Of a DNA stretch of 64,000 bases, positions 1-10,600 are shown piece after piece; position 1 is the first letter of the stretch; each line of letters starts with the position of its first letter. The position numbers and the translations under genes are program-made. A model generated the notes under the pieces. The model did not search any database. It saw only the letters and a program-made list of their open reading frames with translations, and had not been told where the DNA came from. The stretch is taken from the NCBI GenBank assembly GCA_030549495.1, contig JAUIRK010000627.1, forward strand, positions 248,001 through 312,000. The letters run 5' to 3'. This stretch comes from Nectonema munidae (Eukaryota > Nematomorpha > Nectonematoida > Nectonematidae).

Positions 1-258
1 CGCCTTTATATCTTCCAAATTGCTATATAAAAAAAAGTTTCAGATTATTAATCAATATTTATTATTCATGTACGCTGGCAAGGTTAAGAAGTAAAAAAAA
101 CTTTATGAATGAAAAGTCAACATTGAAATATTTGGCCTCTTCAATGTTTCTTCAGGCATCCATAGAAAATATTTTATTTGTTAAAACGTAATTTACTCCC
201 AACTTTTTGATGACACTTCAACGCCTATCCATTTAGGGTTATTTTAGTCAACTTTTTG

Positions 259-389
259 ATGTTTCCGACTTAGAAACATCAAAATTCTCTACAACTCTCA
301 TGAAAGGGGAGCCAATTTGTGGCTTGAAAGTTGAAACGCTGATATCACTTGTATCATACAGATCAGTATCAAGGTATCCTAAAGAACGC
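259..389 (-). CDS. Candidate terminal exon, unassigned
   Basis: GTTCTTTAG is followed by an open stretch YLDTDLYDTSDISVSTFKPQ...GSPFMRVVENFDVSK ending in TGA. Minus-strand AATAAA lies about 80 nt further on (near 175). The acidic, well-mixed composition differs from the surrounding A/T-rich noise. It could be the last exon of the M12B protease gene or of another gene; there is no similarity to settle this. Confidence 0.35.
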
Positions 390-2999
390 AAGCAACTTTT
401 TTTTACCCTTTTTTAAGATAATTGTTTGTTATTATTTAAGGGCACTTTTTTTGAATGAACTTTGCTTTCTCTAGAGATAGGAATTTTACTTAAAGCGTGG
501 AGGCTCTTAATCATTTTGAATTCATAATTTTGTAGTTAATTAGTAAATTAGATATTTGGCCAGTAACCATTCAAAAAATCTCTGCAAACAGATTTATCAA
601 TATAAGTTCTGAGAGTACACCAACGCGTGAAGTAGGAAATAATTTGAACAGTCGCGAGAGTCAAATGAGTTGTTTACGTCTCTAGCACAAAGTGGTCGCA
701 ACAGTTGCTTTTGATTAGTTCGAATCCACTGAGAACAAAAACTTTTGGGAAAGTTTTTTGGACGATGAACTTGTAAATTTACAAGGATTCAAAAGCCGAA
801 GTGCTTCTGCACAAAACGTACGTTTAGTCTTCTTAGCATAAAAAATTTTCCTCAAGTAGTTGGTCGTTGGTTTTAATCTTTTTTCTCCAATCTTCTTCAT
901 CTTCTTCTTGGCGAAGTTCTCAAAATATCTTTCTATCTTTTCAGTTGTGTTCATTTCGAAAGACAACTGTCTTTGTACGGTTAGTTATGATTAAATACAG
1001 AAGAAAAAAACAATGCTTGTCTTAAAAATAACAATAGTATGCTGCTTGCACAAATAGAATGTAGGATAAGTGAGATTAAGTTATATGAACAGAGTTACAC
1101 ATTTGGCGAAATTGGTAATAATATAAAAATAGGCAAATGCAATTAAATAAGAGGCTTACATTTATCAAGCTTTTAGCTAAAAATTAGAAGTAAAAAAATT
1201 TTCAAGGGTGACAGAGCTTTTGATTTTTATCACTATGTAAAAATATGTTCTAGAAACTTTCCTAACTAGTTTCGGAAGTAGAGTGTCTTCTTCAAATATG
1301 AGAGGTTTTTCCCATCTGAGTAATGAACTTCACTGCGTTAACTTTTAGGAAAGATATTTTATTTTTTCTCTAATAATGTTCAATGGTGGATAAAAGAAGA
1401 AAATCTATATATACTAAATATGTAATAATCGTGATCATTTGAGCAAATGGATAGTCAAAATAATAATTTTGTAAATAGTTGTGCAAGGCAAAATACTGAG
1501 TATAAGTTGAGAAGTATTGAATTTTTGCGGAGCCATCTATAATTAGAAGTTTATTGAAGTGGATTTCCCTGATAAGATTTTTTCAGCAACCCTTTGAAAA
1601 CTCTAATCAACCCTTACAACAAGTTTATAACAGGAATTCCTTTGGGAATCACTGATTTAAAGTCAGACATGTGATATTACTCAGATGAGGAAGTTTACAC
1701 CCCATACCTAAATCTGAACAGTGCATCGTCAAAAGATATTCTGTAACTAAAATTTCCTATATTTGGATGTATATAATGAGCAATACCAAACTGTGACCAA
1801 TAATAATCCTGGCCTGACAAATTAGCCTCTTAGACTTAATATTTTAAGTAAGTTCATGTAGGTGCTTTTGTCATCTTCAACGTTTGCATAAATATGTTTG
1901 TTTAAGCGCACGTCTCCTCTCTTTTATTCATTTTACGGCAGAACAAAAATTGTTTTAATAATTTTATTTGGCCAATTAAATCACTAGAATATATTTGATT
2001 GAAAAGAAGTAAACTAAAAATTGATAGTAATTTATATTCAAATTGAATTGATTAAATATGAATACAAAGAGATATTACCCAGTAACCATGCAACCATTAT
2101 CGTATATGTTATTCTTTATGTTGACTTTGTAAGAAAGAGCTTGAAAGTGATTGAGCAGTTCGTCAGCATCAGTAATATTGGGTGGAAGGGAGTGCTAAAG
2201 TGCATTATTCATGTTTCATTTCTTAGGTTCAACTAATATACAAATGTTAAAATAGCAGAAAAAAATAGTGCTTGAAGTTTAAATTTCCTGTTTTTGCTTT
2301 CTTCAAACTTGTAAGGATTTACTTCATGGAGTATTAATTTGTAAAATGTGTTAATTTTATATTTAAAAAAAATATTGAAGAGATGATTGGTGAAACCTTT
2401 AAAATTTGTTCATAAATGATTCCAAGATATATTGTATATCTATTAAAAAAGCGTGTTTATATAAATGGGAGGTAGGCAACCCCACGGGCTTTATCCAAAC
2501 ACTCAGTCAGTTTGATCCGGCCACCATGCCTTGCCACACACTCGCATATAGCACTTTCCCTTTGGTTGTGAAGTACGCCAAAGACATTTCACAGGGTTGA
2601 GCTTAAACATGCAGGTACTAAAAATAACTAAAATTTAAAATGTGAAAGAGTTTTTGCCTGTAATTCTCTAGTTAACATTTTTGGTTTCCAATTTATTCAT
2701 CTTTTTTCGTTTTTTATTTAATTACTGAATGGAATTAGTCGGCAGTTATGGTAGTACCTGTTTCCGTGACTACCCCACGCTTTGCTGCACTTCCTTGAGG
2801 CCTGCAACTTTGGCAATTGCAGCATCCTAATGGATGCATGACAAGACGTTGGCAGCTTTTATGTGTCAAAACTCTCACACACACTCACATATTTGAGGAC
2901 ATTACTGTTTCTGCATTTTTATTTTATTTTTTGCTTTCTTTAGATTGCACAAGTCTTTTCTTTGAGCAAAAATAAGCAGAGCAAACCCATGGAAGGTAA
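390..2999. other. No supportable gene
   Basis: A/T-rich. A GC-richer patch at 2465-2600 and another at 2750-2885 have no recognised content. The latter ends in a CACACACT stretch. Confidence 0.4.
715..966 (-). CDS. Unassigned basic ORF
   Basis: The 83-codon ORF is Lys-rich (FAKKKMKKIGEKRLKP) and not recognised. No convincing splice sites or start context are visible. It is reported only because it lies between the possible terminal exon and the protease gene on the same strand. Confidence 0.15.
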   Translation of the reverse strand: MSFEMNTTEKIERYFENFAKKKMKKIGEKRLKPTTNYLRKIFYAKKTKRTFCAEALRLLNPCKFTSSSSKKLSQKFLFSVDSN

Positions 3000-4640
3000 A
3001 AAAGAAGAGTAGATTCGAAGGACAAAACTTTTAATGATGGTTGGACACTGAGCTACTTTTCTTTGAGCACTTTCAAAAGATGTGTTTGCATTTGTCAAGA
3101 AACCTTTGACGTAAACAAAGTTTCAAATATTGAATGGCCCTATGAAACCTCTTATAATCACTAAACCAGCTTCCACGGAAAAGTAAGAAGAGATGAATTT
3201 GTAAGGCTGAGGAATATTTTACAAAAGCCGCCTTCGTTTTCAAATAGAAAAGTTGAAGAAAATATCTGAACACCCTTTTGGATGAAGTGACAAAATTAAT
3301 TGCAAAAAGGTTAAAATATTTTTCTGATGGCGAGTTCTTCAAAGTTGTCTGTCCTGAAAAAAAGAGAATTATTTTTTAGAATCAATTGAATTACTAACAA
3401 ATACAGAAACTTTGCGAAAGCAAATGTCAGAAGTAGCTTAGAAGGCATTTTAATTGCTATCGATGAATTCACAGATACTACACGCACTGTTCAATTTGCA
3501 GTGATTATGAGGCGTGTAACACCGACATCTAATATTGCGGAAGAATTTGTACATTTAATTCCTATGGACAATACTTGTAATTGAAGCACACATTTCTGAA
3601 AGCTTAACAAAATCGAGTACTCAAATGGACCTTGATCAAAGGTTGTTGGAGTTATATTACTGATGAAGCAAGAGTAAGGATTGAACAGAATAAGGATTTT
3701 GTTGCATTGTCTCATAATCACATCGGGTTTGATCGCAAACTAATCAAATTTTATTGAATTATCCATCATTGGGCATTATGCGAAAATTTGCTGAATTTTA
3801 GTACATTATGGAAATGGTGGTAAAAACGTTGCATTTTATACCGGGAAGAGGAGTAAATCAGCGCCAGTTTAAGAATTTTTAAAAGACATTAAAGTAGAGT
3901 ATGGTGAATTTACATATTTTAAAAATCTTGCCTGGCTTAGCCATGAAAAAATGCTCGAAAGAGTATATAGATTGAGAGATGAGATTTCTTTGTTTTTGGA
4001 GATGAAAGTCGAAGAAAATTTTACTGCATAGAGCAAATATGCATTGCCAAGTTAGCTTTTTAGTGACATGAGAACCTACATGAAAAATTGAATCTTAATT
4101 TTCAAAAAAAAAGCTTGCATTTAAGATGAAGTGTCAATTCACTGCTTTTGCAGGAAAATCTCAACTGTGGCAATAACAATTTCAGCTAGGAAATTATGAT
4201 TATTTTCCACATTTCAAAATTCACAAAAGAGATACAGTCCCCGACATCTTTGTGAGCTCTTTAAGGATTTGATGAGAGCGTTTTCATCAGATTTTAATGA
4301 CTTCTGGCAACACGAAAATTCATTTAAATTCTTTGTTACTCCTTTAGAAATAGATGCAGAACCAGTTAATTGACTTGAAATATGAGGATTTATTAAAAGC
4401 AAAATTTCATTTCAAATCCACTAAAATTCTACATGAAATATGTATTCTCCTGTGGAAAATATAAAAACATTTCGAATGATGCAAAACTTATGGTATCATT
4501 ACTTTCATGTAGATACACTTATTAATAGCTTTTTTCAAAAAAGAAACATACCAAAATCGTTTAAGATCAAAGTTGAGTTATAACCACCATACTGTTGTTT
4601 TGCTCCTGACACTAACAAATATTTCACCTCGTGTGCAGAA
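3000..4640 (+). mobile_element. hAT transposase relic (ZBED5/SCAND3/GTF2IRD2-like group)
   Basis: Scattered pieces match the GTF2IRD2/FAM200-type hAT transposase in order: ITKRLKYFSDGEFFKVVCP (near 3300), VVKTLHFIPGRGVNQRQFK (near 3815-3875), FKNLAWLSHEKMLERVYRLR (near 3920), ENLHEKLNLNFQKKS and LGNYDYFPHF (near 4185). The reading frame is broken many times, so it cannot be active. Terminal inverted repeats were not located. Confidence 0.7.
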
Positions 4641-4974
4641 GGTTATTGCACAATAAACACAATCAGGTGTCTCAATAAAATAAAATAATTACATAAGTTT
4701 CCTCCTCAAACGGAATTATATTTTAAGTCTAAGAACAGAATTGAAAGGTTTTTGGTGTTGGTTACAATTACAATCTAACTAAAATTCTCTTAAATTCCTT
4801 TGCTGTCCTAAAGGCAGCCGACTCCAGCCATAAATCATAAGTTAATATAATCACATTTAACTCTTCTTCAGAAATTTTGAAGATCGTGTGTAATGAATCT
4901 GTGTAATCTTCTTATTCTTTGAAGAAAATTATATTTATACCCGTCAAATCACTCTGCCAATCGAAGATGAAATA

Positions 4975-5115
4975 AAAAGGGATGATGAAATGAATCGATC
5001 CTGATTGGTGGAGATTTGAAGGGAGATATAAGAGCAAAATCAAATGGATATTAAAGGATTCACGGTGCCTATAATTATGGAAGTAGAAATAAAGAACAAA
5101 TTAAAATTCTAAACT
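4975..5115 (+). mobile_element. LINE endonuclease fragment
   Basis: LIGGDLKGDIRAKSNGY followed by RIHGAYNYGSRNKEQIKIL resembles the LIGGDFN...HG.G.G.RNE.G block of LINE apurinic-type endonucleases. Only about 45 residues are recognisable. Confidence 0.45.
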
Positions 5116-5835
5116 GCAATGGAAAAAAGAAAAAGTGATCAAATAACAATCGAATTACATTCGAATTCAGTAACTGACGATCTAGCAGCTCATTTACAAG
5201 TTAACTATCATATCAAAGTAGCTAACTACATTTTGACATTCTGTCTGTTCAAAAATTCTCTTCTGCACCTCAATTGTAAATATAAATATCACGATAGATT
5301 TGACAAAATTTAAGTGATACCTTAATTTAAAATTTGAAAAAAATACTGTGAAACTTTTTTAAATTCAAATATTTTGATAAAAAGTTGTGTTCAAAATTTA
5401 GGCTGAATAGAAAAACAAGTCGCCATGAGAAGGCTAAGTCCGAAATGTTAACTGAAGAAAACCACTAAATTTTTGAAATAATGTAACCCATCAGTTAAAA
5501 CTGACGATCAGATGAAATAAATTAATATACCGTTTTTTTCTTCAAATTTTTAATTTTAAAATCTCATTTTAAAGGTAATGTCGCACTGATTCCATCTTTA
5601 GCGAGTTGCGTATAAATCTAGAACGCGTGACTAATTTTTTTTGGACATTTAGACGTAGGAAAAAGATTTGTTTAATATTGAAATTATTTTACATATTTGC
5701 GCGTTTGGCTTCTAAAATATATATGTAATTTTTTATACACTTTAAATAAAATGCAAATGAATAGCAGTTTGGAAAATCGTAGAATGTATATATTTTTTAG
5801 CAGTGATTATGGAAATGTTTATTATGTTGGATTAA

Positions 5836-5987
5836 CCCATTTAAGACCAAGCAAAGCAGACGATATCTAAAAAAACGCAGACGATATCTAAAAAAAACGC
5901 AGACGATTTATATTCAAAATCATTGAAAAAAGCAGACGAAGATGAAATTACTTATGTTCCAAAATAGGAACATTGGTCCTAAATGGG
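5836..5987. mobile_element. piggyBac-like MITE, TTAA-flanked
   Basis: TTAA occurs on both sides, with inverted ends CCCATTTAAGACCAA and TTGGTCCTAAATGGG. The interior has repeated CAGACGATATCTAAAAA units and a GTTCCAAAATAGGAAC palindrome. TTAA duplication plus CCC termini is the piggyBac signature. Confidence 0.75.
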
Positions 5988-6019
5988 TTAAAGTAACTTC
6001 CGACTCCTTAACACCAAAC

Positions 6020-6110
6020 CTGAATAAGTATCAGGTCCTTGACCTAATCGTGGTAAGCCTGTTATTTTCTTTATCGCGCCTAAATAAAAACATTCATTAT
6101 CTCTCATAAA
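6020..6110 (-). pseudogene. Partial duplicate of M12B protease exon 5
   Basis: This copies the first ~90 nt of exon 5 with about four differences (FMRDNECFYLG... versus FMRDNDCFYLG...). The acceptor TATTTAAG and some intron sequence (to about 6127) are copied too. Similarity ends after GPDTYSG, where a CAG|GTTTGG sequence could serve as a donor in the same phase (1) as the real exon. It could be a dead copy or an alternative exon lacking the KREKR site and the first catalytic strand. Confidence 0.6.
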
Positions 6111-6372
6111 CTTAAATATAGGATAAATAAAAGTCTACATTAAATGCCTTCCGAAACGTCCCCTATTTAAACCGGTGCCTTTTTCAAATGTCCAGGCGTG
6201 TAGGAAACAGTGTACATGCCATTTTTCAAGGATGAAAAGTTGTACTAATCATAATCAAGCTTAACCCTTACTGTTAAAACAACTTCTGCTATTTTTAAGA
6301 GATCTCAATCGCTATACACTAATGAAAAGTAAATGCTTTACTTCATAGTGAGCTGAGAAAGTTAGTTTTTAA

Positions 6373-6501
6373 CCCATTTAAGACCAAGCAAAGCAGACGA
6401 TATCTAAAAAACGCAGACGATTTATATTCAAAGTCATTGAAAAAAGCAGACGAAGATGAAATTACTTATGTTCCAAAATAGGAACATTGGTCGTAAATGG
6501 G
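6373..6501. mobile_element. piggyBac-like MITE, second copy
   Basis: Nearly identical to the copy at 5836 but with one CAGACGATATC unit fewer. The left TTAA is intact and the right one reads TCAA. Confidence 0.75.
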
Positions 6502-6563
6502 TCAATATCCATTAAAGTTATTAATTTTTTTTTTAATTTCCGTTTCCTTTTATAAATAACAAA

Positions 6564-6642
6564 ACCCATTAACGACCAGAATAATCAGACGATATCTAAT
6601 GTAAAGCAGAAGAAACCATAGAAACCGGTCGATAACCGGTTA
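6564..6642. mobile_element. piggyBac-like MITE relative, truncated
   Basis: CCCATTAACGACCAGAATAA, CAGACGATATCTAATG and a terminal CCGGTTAA relate it to the neighbouring elements. The left target site is no longer TTAA. Confidence 0.4.
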
Positions 6643-7376
6643 AACTGCATAGTATTAAGTTTACTACTTGGATAGTAATGCTTAGGAATGTCGTTATTAA
6701 TCCTTACCATATCCAAAAGGCTCTACTAAATTTTACTAATCTAATTTTTCTGTATATACTCATTTCGGATATTTGGAGTTATTTTGGAAGAAAAAGTATA
6801 CTTTCAGTATATAATTTCTAGGAGAATAATTTTTGCATATGTATAGTCTTCTTATCCCTTAAACCATTTTACATCTTGTCTATAAATTTAATTCGTAATC
6901 CTTAAACAACTCCAAGCATCCTACGATAAGAAAAAGGAATCAAAAGAGATGTCACATATTTTCATTTATATACATTATATTGCGGAACAAAAGTAGAATA
7001 TTTGCGGGCGTGTTACAGTGTTTTTAAAAAATTTCATGTATGTATTAATCCAAAATATAAATGTCTTGTTTTGTAGTTAATCTCTGATGTAATTTGAAAG
7101 TAACTGACACATTTCTGAATAATGATGAAAGTGTTTGAGCTACGAATCCTTAATTTATTTTGGCTTTATCGAATGAAATTATATTATTTGTGATAAATCA
7201 GAAATAAATCAAAATAAAGTGCAAACGTTGTTACCGGATTCTTTTTCATGATGTACATTCTCTTCAACTTTATTGTAAGCTTAACACCAAAAGATTTTCT
7301 TTTAAAATAAAAGTGAATCTAAAATGAATGATGCAATCGTTGTAAAACAACATTTTAGGTAGGAGAGGGCTTACAC

Positions 7377-7605
7377 CATGAAAAAAGGAGAAAAATTCGT
7401 TTTTAATTTGCTTATCAGACATTTTAAAATCTCTTTTGCGACCAGCATACATAACTTCATCCATGTAAGCTCCTATTTCAAGAACAGGCTTAGTTCTTTT
7501 CTCTCTTTTAGCTCCTGAATTAGGATCAGGTCCTTGACCTAACCGTGGTAAGCCTGTTATTTTCTTTATCGCGCCTAAATAAAAACAGTCATTATCTCTC
7601 ATAAA
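7377..7605 (-). CDS. M12B protease exon 5 (start of catalytic domain)
   Basis: The 229-nt exon has acceptor TATTTAAG and a strong donor CATG|GTGTAAGC. It begins FMRDNDCFYLGAIKK, then KREKR (furin-like), then PVLEIGAYMDEVMYAG, resembling the first catalytic strand of reprolysins. NEFFSFFHG at the end would fall in the first catalytic helix. The first ~90 nt are duplicated at 6020-6110. Confidence 0.62.
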
Positions 7606-10600
7606 CTTAAATATAGAATAAAACAAAAATACTATATAAAACCGCCTTAATTAATTATTATCATTCAATTTACATATTTTACTCAAATAATTGTTTTTAA
7701 TCGTAACACAGCAGTTATTATTACCTCATTTATATTGAAAAAATAGTGTTAAAACGTGATCTATAAACATGAGCTTTCATCGACAAAAGATTTAGTTGAT
7801 ATGAGAATTCCTTGACAAAACGAGATTTTATTTACAACGAAAGTAGATTTCGTTGTCAAATATAAAAAGTTAAAATTTTAAATATTTAATGAAACTTTAA
7901 TTAACAGATTTTAATAATTTAGTTAATGAAGTCCTTTATTTAGTTAGTAAGATAGCCAGCTTGATGACTAGATAGTTATTTAGTTCGTTGAGTAATTTCT
8001 TAGTTAAGCGTTAGTTAAAAAAAATTGTACGTTGGTACCTGAAGGTACCCTAGTGGCGTAGCCAGAGGGGGGCAAGGGGACAGTGCCCCCCCCCCCCCCC
8101 CCCCAAATAATTTTATTTCCAATATGCTTGCCCCCTAAATTCCTTGCATGCCCCCCCCCCCCCCCCCAACTTCCATTTTTTGGCTACGCCACTGAGGTAC
8201 CCGCATACCATATGGGTATACCTGCCCTTACAGCATGTCATTTTGCCCTCAAAGACAATTTGGCCTCTAGAAAATTCGGCCTCTAGAAAATTCGGCCTCT
8301 AGAAAATTCGTCCCAAAAATAATTCGGCTCTGGACACTTTGGATTCTGAATAATATTGAGTTGTAGATTATATTGAGAATATATTTGACATATTTTTAAA
8401 CATTTTAACTTTGGTATAACAAATTTTATCAAAGATTTAATTATGTAGTTAAGTGAAAATGATTACTGTAGCCACAAGCACTTCTTGAACTTTTTCTTGG
8501 TAAACCAAATACTCCATCATCAAATATTATCTCTTTTGGATTTTTCTAAAAAAGATACTGCAACTGTAATAAAACTATAAAGGAAAAGAATAAAAAAATA
8601 TATGGTTTATAAATCAGGATAGCGAAAAAGATTTGGTCTTAAAAAGTTTAAAAAGTGCTGACGATATCATTATGAAAAATAGCATACAGGGAAAAAGTTG
8701 TGAAACTTCTAATTACTTTAATTCTTAATAAGTAATACTTCAAATACTCTCTTTCTTTGCTATAACCTCTAATCCATACAAGCTACTACACTTTGTATTT
8801 TCTAGAAAGATATGTCAGCAATAAATAATGATATTTTAGGAGTCATGATGATCGCTTATTTTGGCTAGTTTTAGACTCCAATAGTGGAAAAATGTATTTA
8901 CATAAAGATCACAACATATGTAGTATAGGATTATGAATAAAGTAGGTGTTATCAAACTTCAATTCATTTGTTAACTTAACATCTTAATTTTGATGTATGT
9001 GTGAGGGTTAAAACAAATACTTTCTTGACATGCTTCTCAGTTAGACCAATCAAAAGTCATTACCGTGGAATTTTGAATGACTCTAAACGCTTCTACATGA
9101 TGTGTAAAGGAGTATATACTAAGTTTTTGACTAGAATTAAGCACTTTTTCAAGACAATAGAGTCACTTTTTTGCAATAGGTCAATAAAGAGAACAACTTT
9201 TACGTTGGTTGTTGTATCGAATCATTTAAAAAAGGAAGACTTATGGGAACTTTTAATTGCTGACGACATAGCGATGCTGGCAGACAACAAAGAACAACTT
9301 GGAAAGAGAATTATAAAATTGCAAGAGAGTTTGGAGAAATATGGGCTGAAGATGAATGCTGAAAAAACGGAGATCATGATATCTAGCAAAAATGATGATA
9401 TTCAAGTGCAATTAGAAGATAGACACGTGAATAAGCTGAAACAGATGAAAAATTTGAAATACTTATGAACCCAAATTATGGATAATTGGAGATGTTAAAG
9501 GGACGTCCAAGCAAGAGTCAATGCAAGCTGGTTAAAATGGAAAGAGATTAAAGCGATCATCAGTGATAAAAGAATGCCAATGAAACTCAGAGCGAAGATT
9601 TACACCACAATTGTTCGAGCGGTCTTGTCATAAGGTTGTGAATGCTGGAGCTTGAAGAAAAAAGATGAAAGAAAATTAATGGCGACTGAAATGAAGATGC
9701 TTAGAAGATTGATGGAGGTGTAACTCTAAGAGACAAAAAAAGGAATGAGGAAATTAGAAGAAAGACGGGAGTTGAGATAAATGTGCAGGCTGTAGCAGAA
9801 GGTTATAAACCGAAGTGGTACGAGCATATTTTAAGGACGAAGCAAAACGTAGATATTATTATGCAAATTAGGGAATAAATTTGCGTAGTCAAAATGAGCG
9901 GTAGATTGTTGTGCAGAAGAAAGTATGGCATTTAAAGGGAAATTTACTTCATAATAAGTAGCATTTTGTGCTAGTCGATGTAAAGGCTGCGAAATGTTGT
10001 AGCTTTTGAGGAGATCATCGAAGTTTAATCCGAACATTTTTTCTGATTCCAAAAGTTTAGCATAATAGTTCGTTGTGTACACATTTGCTTCCCTTTTCTT
10101 TCTTGAAGCCTTGAAAGTAGGCGAGGAATCTTCTTGCATTTGAAATGGACTCTCTAACTTGTACACGATGTGAGAAAAGTCGAGAGAACTATTTTGAATG
10201 AAAGACTCAGCTTCTCGTCTCATTCTTCTTTTAGGCGCTTCTTTGATTGGCTGTATCACATACTTTTGATTATCTATTTCCATGAAGCCCACCTTAAAAT
10301 TCGAACAGTATTCATTAAACGAAAATATTTATCTATTTATATATATATATACCATTTTTACTTCTAAATTATCTTCTTTAGTTCAAATTTGCCTTTTTTC
10401 AATTCTAATTTGTCTTTTTTAAGTTCCAATTTGTCTTTTTTAAGTTCTAATTTGTCTTTTTTATGTTCTAATTTGTCATTTTTATGTTCTAATTTGTCTT
10501 TTTTAAGTTCTAATTTGTCTTTTTTAAGTTCTAATTTGTCTTTTTTAAGTTCTGATTTGTCTTTTTTAAGTTCTAACTTGTCTTTTTTAAGTTTTAAGAT

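Noticed and set aside
8083-8286. Proline-rich plus-strand ORF
   Set aside because: It is the poly-C arms of a MITE and adjoining short repeats.
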